From the NCBI GenBank assembly GCA_016710745.1, contig JADJVB010000013.1, positions 186,001-250,000 on the forward strand: a DNA stretch of 64,000 bases. Reading direction: 5' to 3'. A model generated the notes under the pieces. It saw only the letters and a list, made by a program, of their open reading frames with translations. It had not been told where the DNA came from and searched no databases. Origin of the DNA: Chitinophagaceae bacterium (GTDB taxonomy: Bacteria > Bacteroidota > Bacteroidia > Chitinophagales > Chitinophagaceae). Below, piece by piece: positions 37,072 to 46,679 of the stretch. Positions within the stretch are counted from its first letter, which is position 1. Every line of letters starts with the position of its first letter. The translations under genes were made by a program, and so were the position numbers.

Positions 37072-39051
37072 ATGAGTACAGAAGAAACAGTAGTTCCCAT
37101 CCCAGCCAATACAGGTTATGGCGCAGACAGTATCCAGGTTTTAGAAGGTTTAGAAGCGGTTCGTAAGCGGCCCGCCATGTACATCGGCGATATTGGTGTA
37201 AAAGGTTTGCACCACCTCGTGTATGAAGTGGTAGATAATTCAATTGACGAGGCGCTCGCCGGTCACTGTAAAAACATCACCGTCACCATTAATGAGGATA
37301 ATTCCATAACAGTTGAAGATGACGGTCGTGGTATTCCTACCGGTATGCATACCAAGGAAAACCGCAGTGCATTGGAAGTGGTGATGACCGTTTTGCATGC
37401 CGGTGGTAAGTTCGATAAGGACTCTTACAAGGTATCAGGTGGTTTGCACGGTGTGGGGGTAAGTTGCGTAAATGCATTGAGCAGTAAACTGCATGTAGTG
37501 GTGAACCGCGATGGTAATAGATTTGAACAGGAATATGCAAAAGGGGTGCCTCAATATTCTGTTAGAGAAATCGGCAAATCCGATACACATGGTACCACCG
37601 TTCAGTTCTGGCCCGATAAAAGCATCTTCATTACCGATGTTTATAACCGTGAAATACTGGAAGGCCGTTTACGGGAACTTTCTTTCCTTAATAAAAAGAT
37701 CACCATACACATTAAAGATCTGAGAGAAGTTGAAGAGGATGGATCAACCTATTCAAAAACATTTTACAGCGAAGGTGGTATTGTGGAATTTGTAGAAATG
37801 CTGGATAAGAATGCCAATAGAAATCCGTTACTGCCAACCGTTATTTATTGTGATGGTCACGATGAGGCCAGCAATGTAATGGTAGAAGTGGCCATGATCT
37901 ACAATACCGGCTACCAGGAGCATTTATTCAGTTATGTAAATAATATCAATACCATTGAGGGAGGTACGCACGTGGCCGGTTTCAGGCGGTCAATAACCCG
38001 TGTGTTCAAAAGCTACGGTGAAAAAGAAGGCATGTTCGAAAAAGCGAAAGTGGTTATTGAAGGGGATGATTTTCGCGAGGGTTTAAGCGCGATCATTTCG
38101 GTGAAGGTGCCCGAACCTCAATTTGAAGGACAAACCAAAACCAAATTGGGTAACAACGAAGTAATGGGCGTGGTAGATAGTACCTTAAGCAGGGTGTTAT
38201 CGGCTTACCTGGAAGAAAATCCAAAAGACGCCAAAACCATTATTCAAAAAGTAATATTGGCCGCACAGGCCAGAGCGGCTGCAAAAAAAGCGCGTGAAAT
38301 GGTACAGCGTAAAAGCGTACTAACCGGTGGTGGTTTGCCTGGCAAACTGGCCGATTGCAGTGATAAGGATCCACAACGTTGTGAGTTATACCTGGTGGAG
38401 GGAGACTCGGCCGGTGGCACAGCCAAGCAGGGGCGTGACCGGAGTTTCCAGGCAATACTGCCATTACGTGGTAAGATATTGAACGTGGAGAAAGCGATGG
38501 AACATAAGATTTATGACAACGAGGAGATACGCAATATGTTCACAGCACTGGGCGTAAAGATCGGTACTCCCGAGGATCCTAAAGCATTGGACTTATCTAA
38601 ACTGCGCTATCATAAACTCATCATCATGACGGATGCCGACGTGGATGGAAGCCATATCGCTACTTTGATATTAACATTCATTTTCCGCTATATGAAGGAG
38701 CTGGTGGAACAAGGCTATGTATTTATTGCCCAACCGCCGTTGTACCTGGTTAAAAAAGGCAAGGACCAGGCCTATGCCTGGAACGATGAGGAACGGAAAC
38801 TACTGATCAAGCAGTTTGGACAGGGCAAGGATGAAAGCGTAAATACCCAACGGTATAAGGGTTTGGGTGAAATGAACGCGGAACAGCTTTGGGAAACCAC
38901 CATGAACCCGGCTACCCGTACGTTAAAACAAGTGACGCTGGAAAGCTCAGCCGAAGCCGACAGGGTGTTCAGTATGTTGATGGGGGATGAGGTTCCGCCG
39001 CGCAGGGAATTCATCGAAACCCATGCTAAATATGCGAAGATTGACGTCTAA
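37072..39051 (+). CDS. gyrB: DNA gyrase subunit B
   Basis: The 659-residue protein has the GHKL ATPase domain (EAVRKRPAMYIGD, DNSIDEALAG, DDGRGIP, SGGLHGVGVSCVNALS), the transducer domain, the TOPRIM domain (LYLVEGDSAGGTAKQGRDR, IIMTDADVDGSHI) and the C-terminal QRYKGLGEMN motif. Length is normal for Bacteroidota GyrB and there is no proteobacterial insertion. The frame is open to a TTG at 37060, but the ATG at 37072 gives the usual MSTEE-type N-terminus. GyrB supplies ATP-driven negative supercoiling with GyrA, which is not in the window. A terminator follows at 39122. Confidence 0.97.
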   Translation: MSTEETVVPIPANTGYGADSIQVLEGLEAVRKRPAMYIGDIGVKGLHHLVYEVVDNSIDEALAGHCKNITVTINEDNSITVEDDGRGIPTGMHTKENRSALEVVMTVLHAGGKFDKDSYKVSGGLHGVGVSCVNALSSKLHVVVNRDGNRFEQEYAKGVPQYSVREIGKSDTHGTTVQFWPDKSIFITDVYNREILEGRLRELSFLNKKITIHIKDLREVEEDGSTYSKTFYSEGGIVEFVEMLDKNANRNPLLPTVIYCDGHDEASNVMVEVAMIYNTGYQEHLFSYVNNINTIEGGTHVAGFRRSITRVFKSYGEKEGMFEKAKVVIEGDDFREGLSAIISVKVPEPQFEGQTKTKLGNNEVMGVVDSTLSRVLSAYLEENPKDAKTIIQKVILAAQARAAAKKAREMVQRKSVLTGGGLPGKLADCSDKDPQRCELYLVEGDSAGGTAKQGRDRSFQAILPLRGKILNVEKAMEHKIYDNEEIRNMFTALGVKIGTPEDPKALDLSKLRYHKLIIMTDADVDGSHIATLILTFIFRYMKELVEQGYVFIAQPPLYLVKKGKDQAYAWNDEERKLLIKQFGQGKDESVNTQRYKGLGEMNAEQLWETTMNPATRTLKQVTLESSAEADRVFSMLMGDEVPPRREFIETHAKYAKIDV

Positions 39052-39121
39052 AAAAGACGATTTCAAGCTAAAAACAAGCTTTTTTTAAAATATTTTATAA
39101 TATATTTTACCACATTTTTTA

Positions 39122-39142
39122 GGGGCATTTTGCCCCTTTTTT
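39122..39142 (+). terminator. Rho-independent terminator of gyrB
   Basis: Stem GGGGCA (39122-39127) and TGCCCC (39131-39136) with a 3-nt loop is followed by six T. It lies 70 bp after the gyrB stop codon. Confidence 0.85.
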
Positions 39143-39437
39143 CATCGTGACCACCTGGTTTGCCCGGTATCGCTTGCTTTTATTGGGTTTATAGCTAAAG
39201 TACTGTCTGTTAAGCCTTTTAAACAGCTTGTACCACGAATGCTACCCCGCTTTATATAGAAGAAGCCCTTTTTTACGTATAAAAACCGGTATCGGGAGAT
39301 GGGGATAACTAGCCTGTTTAATAGTTGATTTCAAGCTGAATCACGTAGTCGGTTTTTGCCAAAACCAATTTTTTTAGTAGCTTGTACTACGAAGTTTACT
39401 ACTTCAACCCATATTTACTAACCATAAATTTATTAAA
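39143..39437. other. Leader region with imperfect direct repeats upstream of a small protein gene
   Basis: AGCTTGTACCACGAA (39225-39239) and AGCTTGTACTACGAA (39379-39393) match at 14 of 15 positions, 154 bp apart. The second sits in a CTTGTACTACGAAGTTTACTAC context just upstream of the gene at 39438. No gene is seen in the 295 bp. It may be a long untranslated leader or hold binding sites. Confidence 0.35.
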
Positions 39438-39638
39438 ATGTCAAAAATGTTAACAGCCTATTGCATGAAAACAAAGGAAAAAAACGTTCCGATGCAGGAT
39501 GCAGTAATAACCAAAACTTCCCGTGGTGGCTATATGGCCCAGGGCAACGACGGAAAAGGAAATAAAATGACCACGATGCTTAGCGAAGCTACCGCATTGC
39601 AAGCCGTTAAAGACGGTGTGGCAAAAAAAGCCTGGTAG
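39438..39638 (+). CDS. Small basic protein resembling DUF5679 but without zinc cysteines
   Basis: The 66-residue protein (MSKMLTAYCMKTKEKNVPMQ...) aligns by eye with the start of DUF5679 proteins (AYCVKC-K-KREM-D-...-NGR-A-QG-CPVCG-KM): AYCMKTKEKNV, RGGYMAQGNDGKGNKM. The second to fourth cysteines of that family are missing here, so a zinc ribbon cannot form. It has its own leader and a strong terminator right behind, pointing to a stand-alone, possibly abundant transcript. The family link is tentative. Confidence 0.6.
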   Translation: MSKMLTAYCMKTKEKNVPMQDAVITKTSRGGYMAQGNDGKGNKMTTMLSEATALQAVKDGVAKKAW

Positions 39639-39660
39639 ACTCGATTTTTAAATTATTGAA

Positions 39661-39687
39661 GCCATTCCGCTTTGCGGGATGGCTTTT
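39661..39687 (+). terminator. Terminator of the small protein gene
   Basis: GCCATTCCGC and GCGGGATGGC form a 10-bp stem with one G-U pair and a TTT loop, followed by six T; it starts 22 bp after the stop codon. Confidence 0.88.
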
Positions 39688-39753
39688 TTGTTATAATAAA
39701 TTCATATTTAAATAAAAACAGTAATTTTCTACCAAAGTCCTGTTACTTCATTT

Positions 39754-41652
39754 ATGAAAAGACTATACATTTTACTTTTGTTAAATGGAATCATCCTGGC
39801 CAGCTTTGGCCAAATAAACCTGTACTCCGCATCTACCATACCCGATTCATTAAAAAAAGACGCTGTTATGGTGGTCAGAGAAGAAGTGATAAAATTTTCC
39901 ATAAAAGACATCAACAGTGCAAAATATGAAGTTCACCAGGTGCTAACCGTTTTAAATGAACAGGGAAAAAAGTACCTGCAGTTTCAGGAATTTTCCTATG
40001 AATTCAGGGTGTTGGATGAGGCAGAGATTAAAGTGTATGATGCCTCGGGTAAAAAGTTGAATACTTATTCAAAAAAAGAAATGACATCTTTAAATTATGG
40101 TGAAGGCCTGGTGCCGGAGGGGAAGCTCACTTATTTTAATGTTTCTCCGCCAGCCTATCCCGTTACCGTTGAAATTAATTACAGCATACGATATAAAGGT
40201 TTATTTACTTACCCCGGTAACTATTTTCAGCATTCAAATCAATCGGTTCAAAAGGCAGTTTTTGATGTGGAAGTGCCTGCACAATTATCCCTGCGCTACA
40301 AGGTACTTAACTGCGATTATCAACCCGAAATCACCCGGTCCGGTAATAAAGAGGAGTACCACTGGGAGGTAAAAAATCTTCGGGCATTTAAAACAGAAAA
40401 ACACATGGGGTCAACAGATAATTACCTGCCCCAGGTATTATTGGGCCCAAATAAATTCCAGTTAAACGAGTATGATGGAGATATGACAAGCTGGAAAAAT
40501 TTTGGCAACTGGTATAATACCGTTTACCAGAAGACAACGGAATTAAAAGAAGACAGAAAATTGTTCTATATCAACCTGGTAAAAGATGCTAAAACCGATA
40601 TGGAAAAGGCCGAAATTTTATACAATTACCTGCAGCATAACATGCGGTATGTAAGTATACAACTGGGTATTGGCGGTTTAAAACCTTTTCCGGCCGGTTT
40701 TGTAGATGATAAAAAATATGGAGACTGCAAGGCATTGAGTAATTACCTGAAATCGGCACTGGATGCTGTATCCATAAAATCGAATTTAGTTATCATTGAA
40801 GGCGGAATGGATCCGGGAACGGTGTTTGAGGATTTTCCGGCGCACTATTTTAACCATGTTATTCTTTGTATTCCGCAGCCAAAAGATACGGTGTGGCTTG
40901 AATGTACCAGTACCACATTGCCCTTTGCCCAACTGGGTCCTTTTACCGAAAACCGAAAGGCCATGATGATTACCCATGATGGCGGTATTTTGGTGAATAC
41001 ACCGGCAAGTGATTATAAAAAAAACACAGAAAGTATACAAACCCTGATTGAAGTAAACGAAGAAGGAGGGGCAAAAGTAAAAACAAACAGCATTTTATCC
41101 GGTGATGGTAGAGATGAGATATTGATGCGGTTTCATGATTTAAAGGAAGATGAAAAACGAAAATATTTTATCAACCAAAAAGGATGGAAACAACCGGATA
41201 ATTTTGAGATTAGCAATTCAAAGAACAAAGCAAACCCTTACCTGGTAAACACCGTAATGGACTACGAAAAAATATATTCTTTTAATGCCGGCAGCAAGCT
41301 TTTTTTTGAATCCAGGCTGTATCCCATTTTTGATGAGGAGATCCCGGAAACAGAAAAAAGAAAAAATGACTATTATTTTACCTGCCCCTACCAAACCATA
41401 GATACAACCGTATATAAATTCCCGGCAGGTTTTATGTTGGAAAGTATTCCCCAAAATAAATTGATACAGTTACCCTTTGCCGAATACAGCTGCAACTACA
41501 GTTGGGATGCTGCAACACATACGCTTACATCGGCCGCTTTATTGAAGATAAAGGACCGGGTTATTAAGGCTTCGGATTATGCACAGCTGGTTGATTTTAA
41601 AAATCAGATAATGGCAGATATGAACGAAAAGATCGTGATGAAAAAGAACTGA
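39754..41652 (+). CDS. Secreted DUF3857/transglutaminase-like protein
   Basis: The 632-residue protein has a signal peptide (ending ILASFGQ), a DUF3857 beta domain (about 45-240; KYEVHQVLTVLNEQGKKYLQFQEF and EINYSIRYKG) and a transglutaminase-like core (about 280-400) with KYGDCKALSNYLKSAL (catalytic Cys in GDCK), His in PAHYFNHVILCI and a following acidic Glu in VWLECTST. A C-terminal DUF2569/beta-like region follows. Such proteins are common exported proteins in Bacteroidota with presumed peptide-crosslinking or protease activity; the substrate is unknown. It lies 77 bp before the frameshifted lectin/PKD gene. Confidence 0.87.
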   Translation: MKRLYILLLLNGIILASFGQINLYSASTIPDSLKKDAVMVVREEVIKFSIKDINSAKYEVHQVLTVLNEQGKKYLQFQEFSYEFRVLDEAEIKVYDASGKKLNTYSKKEMTSLNYGEGLVPEGKLTYFNVSPPAYPVTVEINYSIRYKGLFTYPGNYFQHSNQSVQKAVFDVEVPAQLSLRYKVLNCDYQPEITRSGNKEEYHWEVKNLRAFKTEKHMGSTDNYLPQVLLGPNKFQLNEYDGDMTSWKNFGNWYNTVYQKTTELKEDRKLFYINLVKDAKTDMEKAEILYNYLQHNMRYVSIQLGIGGLKPFPAGFVDDKKYGDCKALSNYLKSALDAVSIKSNLVIIEGGMDPGTVFEDFPAHYFNHVILCIPQPKDTVWLECTSTTLPFAQLGPFTENRKAMMITHDGGILVNTPASDYKKNTESIQTLIEVNEEGGAKVKTNSILSGDGRDEILMRFHDLKEDEKRKYFINQKGWKQPDNFEISNSKNKANPYLVNTVMDYEKIYSFNAGSKLFFESRLYPIFDEEIPETEKRKNDYYFTCPYQTIDTTVYKFPAGFMLESIPQNKLIQLPFAEYSCNYSWDAATHTLTSAALLKIKDRVIKASDYAQLVDFKNQIMADMNEKIVMKKN

Positions 41653-41729
41653 CAATGGCATGACCCGCACAACGTAATAATCCGGGCTTTTTGTTTATTG
41701 TCCGGTTATTATGATGTAATTTTATCCGA

Positions 41730-43641
41730 ATGCCACGTAAGAAACTTCTTTTCTTTTTGATATTGTTGATAGGTAGCCAAAAACAGTATGCACAGTATAC
41801 ACTAATGGCAATGCCACCCGGGATGCCTGTAATGAATATTCGCTTACACAGGCGGTAAACTGGCTGGGTGGTTCGGTTTGGAACAATAATAAAATAGACC
41901 TTAGCCAATCCTTCGATTTTAATTTTGATATTTTTTTGGGTAACAGCGATGCAGGCGCCGATGGCATTGCATTTGTTTTGCAACCCATCAGCACCAGTGT
42001 AGGATCGGCAGGCGGCGGATTGGGCTATTCGGGTATTACGCCGGCAGTAGGCATTACCATTGATACCTGGCAAAATACCAGTGACGGCGACCCCGCCTAT
42101 GACCATATCGCGATTCAGCTCAACGGCAATCTCGATCATAGCAATACTAATAGTATCGCCGGGCCGGTAACGGCATTGAGTACAAGTAACAATATTGAAG
42201 ATGGAAATTGGCACTCCTTTCGCATCTCCTGGAATGCGGCAACAAAAACATTATCGGCTTATGTCGACGGCTCTTTCCGGCTTGCAGGTATAAAAGATTT
42301 TGTAGCTGATGTTTTTTCGGGAGACCCCCTGGTGTTTTGGGGGTTCACCGGCAGCACTGGTGGGTTTAATAACCTCCAGAAATTCAAAACCGCTTTAAAT
42401 CCGGCCTACCGTTTTATCCCGGGTCAAAAAAGATGCATAAATGAATCTATCGCATTTTTCGATTCCACTATTTCCTTTACCCCGGTGGTAAAATGTACTG
42501 GAATTTTGGCGATGGCAGCCCGGTTGACTCGGTTAATGCGAATCCCATACATACCTATACGGCTGGCGGAGATTATACGGTAACCAAAAAGTGATCGGTG
42601 CCGATGGTTGCGAAGCTACCAACACACAAATATTGACAATCGGTACCAAACCCGTTGCCAATTTTGGTTACAGTGATCCGCTTTGTACTGGCGTGCCGGT
42701 AAGCTTTTCCGATTCTTCATTTGCTACGTTTGGAACCATTAATAATTGGAGCTGGGTGAAAACAGGTTTGTTATGGAGTTCGCAACAAAATCCGGTTAAC
42801 AGCCTTGGTTTAGGCTCACATACCATTAAACTCGTTGCCGGTACCGATGCCGGATGTATCAGCGATACGGTTAGCAAAACCTTTGTTGTTCAACCCGGCC
42901 CGGATGTTAACTTTAATTTTAATGATAACTGCACCAATACGGCCATTGGTTCTCAGCCAATGATGTTTCGGAAACGTTACAACCTGGGCATGGACCTTTG
43001 GCGATGGTGGCGTGTCTTCAACAAAGACACCATTTACAAATACAGTATCGCCGGTATATTTCCCGTGCAGTTAAAAGCTACGGCTGCCAATGGTTGTAAT
43101 ACGACACTTCAAAAGATATAATCATTTACGGCACCCAAGCTTTTGCAGGTAACGATATCAGCGTAGCATCAGGGCAGCCTGTGCAATTGCAGGCCAGCGG
43201 GGGCGACAGTTATGAATGGAGCCCGGCAACCGGCCTCAGCGATCCCTTTATTGCTGATCCGATCGCAGTGCTTAATGGAGCCCAAACAATAACCTATACC
43301 GTTAGAGCTTATACAGCCCGGGGCTGCGAAAGTTTTGATGATATTACCATCAGGTTTTTCAGGCACCCGAAATTTATCTGCCCGGCGCTTTTACGCCAGA
43401 TGGCAGCGGATTAAACGATGTGTATCGGGCTGGCCTGGCAGGCATCAGGGATTTTAAATACCTGAAAATTTTTAATCGGTATGGCCAGGTCGTCTTTTCT
43501 ACAACCGATCCAACGAAAGGCTGGGACGGAACCTACAAAGGGAAAAACCAAAACAGCGGCGTGTATGTTGTTGTTGCCAGCGGTATAGATCACCGGGGAC
43601 TGTTAATTGAGCGACAGGCAACCGTGATGTTGATCAGGTAA
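41730..43641 (+). CDS. T9SS-secreted lectin/PKD protein with type B sorting domain (several frameshifts)
   Basis: Pieces in different frames build a protein of about 637 residues. A signal peptide (LLIGSQKQYAQ) precedes an L-type lectin domain (SFDFNFDIFLGNSDAGADGIAFVLQ, then DGNWHSFRISWNAATKTLSAYVDG), two PKD-like domains (WNFGDGSPVDS; VSFSDSS) and a gliding-motility C-terminal type B sorting domain (GAFTPDGSGLNDVY, FNRYGQVVFSTTDPTKGWDGTYKGK, GVYVVVASG). Breaks lie near 41803, 42490, 42580, 42960, 43115 and 43365; the first is an apparent A loss in ACACTAATGG. The protein would be exported by T9SS and bind glycans at the surface. The breaks are probably assembly errors, though decay cannot be excluded. 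Confidence 0.78.
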
Positions 43642-43655
43642 TTTTTATTTAAAAA

Positions 43656-43726
43656 AATCACAGAAGAAATATGCAACTCTCAGGGATAGTTTACCACCTA
43701 TGCCAATGTATATTTCTTCTGTGATT
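43656..43726. terminator. Long inverted repeat between convergent genes
   Basis: A perfect 17-bp inverted repeat (AATCACAGAAGAAATAT, 43656-43672; ATATTTCTTCTGTGATT, 43710-43726) encloses a 37-nt loop. It starts 15 bp after the lectin gene and 56 bp before the next gene's end, fitting a shared terminator, but the loop is unusually long and no strong T-run follows. Confidence 0.5.
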
Positions 43727-43781
43727 GTATTTAGTTTACAGAGAATGTTAATAACCGGTATAAATAAGATCCTGCACGCTT

Positions 43782-44485
43782 TTATTTTTTTGTAAATGTG
43801 CCATCCTCATTCGCCTCGCCCAGGTAATCCATCTTTACAGGTATTCCAAACGCATCATAATCAAAGAAAACCGGCGATAGTCTTTTTTAATCTGCAATTT
43901 GTTGGCACCAAAAGAAAGGGTTGAGCCTTCTATCTTCCAATCCACAACTTTCTTTCCGTTTTCGGCGTCAATAACAGTTCCATTATCCATGTATGAATAA
44001 ACTTTTCCACCTTCCGAAAATCGCCAGGTGGTGCCATATCTTTTTCCTTTCAGCCATTTAGCTTTTACTTCAAAATTTGGATACTCTTCGTTCCTTTTTT
44101 TGAAGGCATCGCTGCCGGGTTCGTAAAACAGGTAGGTTAACGTATCTTTTCCCGGCAAGCCCATCACTAATTTTCCATTGCCAACTTCATAAATACTATA
44201 AACATATTCCTTATAGTCTTTAATGGTCAGCTTATCTCCATCAACATTATAAGTCATTAGAGTTCCCATTGGCGTAGCAATATTATTATTAGCTTTAAAA
44301 GTCAAATAGGCATTGTAATCATGGCCGGTTTCAAGCTGCCAGTATTTTTCTGTTGCTTTTGCAATGAGGTAGTTATTTGCATCCTGACCTTTAAGGCTGC
44401 TGCCTTGCACAGTATCACTGTTTTTGCATGCAGCAATACACAAAGAGATGATGCTGATCCATGTTAGTTGTTTAATCGCTTTCAT
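43782..44485 (-). CDS. Lipoprotein of unknown function (one frameshift)
   Basis: The protein has a lipoprotein signal with acylation Cys in SLCIAACKNSD and a beta-rich body with a lipocalin-like or META-like look (YWQLETGHDYNAYLTF, WLKGKRYGTTWRFSEGGKVYSYMDNGTV, VDWKIEGSTLSFGANKLQIKKDY). In the read frame it would stop at 43835 after RLEYL, but shifting near 43870 continues as SPVFFDYDAFGIPVKMDYLG then EANEDGTFTKK to a stop at 43782, which looks more natural; the span of 704 nt is one base short. It is downstream of the Tudor-like protein gene in the same direction with 20 bp between, so likely in its operon. Confidence 0.65.
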
Positions 44486-44505
44486 TTGTTAGTTGGTTTA
44501 AATTG

Positions 44506-45942
44506 TTAATCAATATCAATGCTGATGGTATAATCGCCATCCAGTACATTTCTTGCGCCTGCAACGGCAAAGTATATAGTGGTACGGCGGGTGGTGGTAT
44601 TAAATGTTATGGTTTGAGGTTTGGCTGGTTCATTAAGGTTTGGTTGCCCAATCCATACCGGGTGCGATGCTTCGCAGATATTGGTGTACACCAGCGCCGG
44701 CGGTGTGGTTTTTAAATCAAATCCGGCATAGCCATAAATATTTATCCGGCGGTTTGTGTATTTGGGCGCAACGGTAATTTTAGCAACAGATTTTTCGGGC
44801 AGGTCAAACCAGTAACCAACATGCTTCCCTTCAAACTCAATATCCCGTATGCTTGGCCAGCAGGCCATTTGGCTGGTGGTAGCCCAGGAGAGATCCTGCA
44901 TAATATGGCCGCTGCTTAGGTTTCCTTCTACGGTTGTCTTTCCAAATTTTCTAAGTTTGATGTAGGGGAGATTCGCAGAGGCAGTAGTGGTTGTCATGTT
45001 TCGGATTCGGTCTGCTTTCACATCTTCATCATAATTTTCTGCATAACCGTCAAATGAAACGCGATAGCTTTTATCGTAATTTACTTTAAGTACAATGGCG
45101 CCATACCATTTATTGTATTTGGCATCCCAAACCTCTACCCGTTGATTTTTTTCGTAAGAACCGATTATGACAGGCTCGTTATTATTGTTATTTGTGTTGT
45201 TATTATACGTTCCCGGATTATTATTTAAGCGACGAATCCTATCGGCACCAACCTCGTCTTCATAACCTCTTTTGTATTCATCATAGTTTATTTCATAGGT
45301 TCCGTTGGGATTTATTTTTCTTATTTTGCCTGGATACCATTTGCCGTCATTGCGGTTGTACACGTCCACCTTTTCATATTTTTTATAGGTAACATTGTAT
45401 GTGCCCGGGCTGTAAGTTTGGTTATTGTTGCCGTTGCTGTAATTGCCAAAAGAAAGGGAAGAAAAAAAATAGTTTGCACTGTAGTCATTCACATAATTGT
45501 TCTTTTGCAAAACCATGGCCTGGCACATCATAACGCCGGATGAAAAAGTATGGCTGCTGATATAAGTGCCCTTTGCAGAAACATATTTTAAATAAGTACT
45601 TGAACTGCCGGCAATTGTTGAAGATTGCTGCACATCTCGTTGGCTTGCCTCCATCCAGAGTTTTTGTACCGTGTTGGCGGCAGATTGCGATGCAATGCTA
45701 TTTGATGCAGTATTGGTTAGTATCAATGCATAAGTAACGCCAGCTTTTGTATCGGTGAGTGTAAGCATTTGGGAATTGCTGCTGTTGCTAAAATCCTTTG
45801 ATGGCCTCCCCGGAAAGCCTGCACTGATGTTAAAACCATCGTTTGCAAAATTGTAACTGGTTAGCTGCACACTTTGCCTTGCGGGCTGTGCAAACAGTTG
45901 TACCGTAGTAACAGTAAAAATCAGGACTAATATCTTTTTCAT
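44506..45942 (-). CDS. Secreted protein with two Agenet/Tudor-like domains
   Basis: The 478-residue protein has a signal peptide (ending VQLFAQ), an N-terminal alpha/beta domain (about 25-175), and two SH3-like barrels of the Agenet/Tudor type around residues 185-245 (KYEKVDVYNRNDGKWYPGKI...GTYEINYDEYKRGYEDEVGADRIR) and 265-325 (KNQRVEVWDAKYNKWYGAIVLKV...SYRVSFDGYAENYDEDVKADRIR), separated by an Asn-rich linker. The C-terminal 150 residues are beta-rich (a possible NPCBM- or jelly-roll-like domain). Tudor/Agenet folds are mainly known from eukaryotic chromatin readers; here in an exported protein. Its promoter carries the palindrome shared with the gene at 49020, so it is likely a target of the adjacent LuxR-type regulator. 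Confidence 0.75.
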   Translation of the reverse strand: MKKILVLIFTVTTVQLFAQPARQSVQLTSYNFANDGFNISAGFPGRPSKDFSNSSNSQMLTLTDTKAGVTYALILTNTASNSIASQSAANTVQKLWMEASQRDVQQSSTIAGSSSTYLKYVSAKGTYISSHTFSSGVMMCQAMVLQKNNYVNDYSANYFFSSLSFGNYSNGNNNQTYSPGTYNVTYKKYEKVDVYNRNDGKWYPGKIRKINPNGTYEINYDEYKRGYEDEVGADRIRRLNNNPGTYNNNTNNNNNEPVIIGSYEKNQRVEVWDAKYNKWYGAIVLKVNYDKSYRVSFDGYAENYDEDVKADRIRNMTTTTASANLPYIKLRKFGKTTVEGNLSSGHIMQDLSWATTSQMACWPSIRDIEFEGKHVGYWFDLPEKSVAKITVAPKYTNRRINIYGYAGFDLKTTPPALVYTNICEASHPVWIGQPNLNEPAKPQTITFNTTTRRTTIYFAVAGARNVLDGDYTISIDID

Positions 45943-45962
45943 TATTTACGATTTTATGAGTG

Positions 45963-46013
45963 TAAAACTATAAACCGCAATCAGCTCCGCTGTCGTCCTT
46001 TTGGATGATTTTT
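45963..46013 (-). promoter_or_regulatory. Operator palindrome and promoter of the Tudor-like gene
   Basis: On the minus strand an exact 21-nt match to the site at 48941-48961 occupies 46013-45993; its core is TCATCC-AAAA-GGACGA, a palindrome with one mismatch. After exactly 22 nt follows TAGTTTTA (45970-45963), a -7-like box, 20 bp from the ATG. The same spacing is seen at 48941-48991. Confidence 0.65.
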
Positions 46014-46055
46014 ATTTTTTTGTAAGCCGGATTGAAAATAAGGAATACCAAAAGA

Positions 46056-46679
46056 TTAGGCTGTCATTAGCGCTCTAACCTTTGCAAGCGCAGCCGTACG
46101 TGAGTACACATCCAGCTTAAGAAAAATATTGCGGATATGTGTTTTTACGGTACTTACAGAAATGTAAAGGCTGTTGGAAATTTCTTTACTGGTAAGTCCA
46201 TCAAAAATTTTTTGCAGCAGTTCGTATTCCCTGTCGCTCAGCGGAGTTGCTAATTTTTGGTTGAGTTTTACCAGCTCAGGCATGTTAAAACTTGTTTTTA
46301 TTTTTTTGCCATGCGTAAGCAAGGCCAGTTGCAGGGCTGCAAAAAGACCTTTTTCGGTAAATGGTTTTACCAGATAGCCAGAGGGGTTGGTGTACTGCAC
46401 CAGCTCCAGCGTTGCCTTATCTGAGTAAGCTGTGAGGTACACAAAGGGTATATGATAAGTACGGTTTATCTCTTCTGCAATATGAATGCCTTCGTCGCCT
46501 TTTTTAAGATTAATATCCAGCAGCACAATATCAGGCGTATTGTTTTTTAATGCTTCCAAAGCAGTCTTTTCATTGTACACCACGGCCGAAACTTTAAAAT
46601 CAATATTGTTTAAAGCCTCAGCAATATCCTCAGCCACCATGGGTTCATCTTCTATAATCAAAACATTTATCTCACTCAT
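46056..46679 (-). CDS. LuxR/NarL-family response regulator
   Basis: The 207-residue protein has a receiver domain with acidic pocket EDEP, phosphoacceptor Asp55 in DIVLLDINLKKG, Thr in VYLTAYS and Lys in GYLVKPF, and a C-terminal LuxR helix-turn-helix (about 150-205; LSDREYELLQKIFDGLTSKEISNSLYISVSTVKTHIRNIFLKL). Its ATG overlaps the kinase stop (ATGA-type overlap, 46672-46679), proving translational coupling with the kinase once the kinase frameshift is repaired. As deposited, the frame reads through from the kinase and gives a false 853-residue fusion. The likely operator is the palindrome before the genes at 45942 and 49020. Confidence 0.9.
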   Translation of the reverse strand: MSEINVLIIEDEPMVAEDIAEALNNIDFKVSAVVYNEKTALEALKNNTPDIVLLDINLKKGDEGIHIAEEINRTYHIPFVYLTAYSDKATLELVQYTNPSGYLVKPFTEKGLFAALQLALLTHGKKIKTSFNMPELVKLNQKLATPLSDREYELLQKIFDGLTSKEISNSLYISVSTVKTHIRNIFLKLDVYSRTAALAKVRALMTA

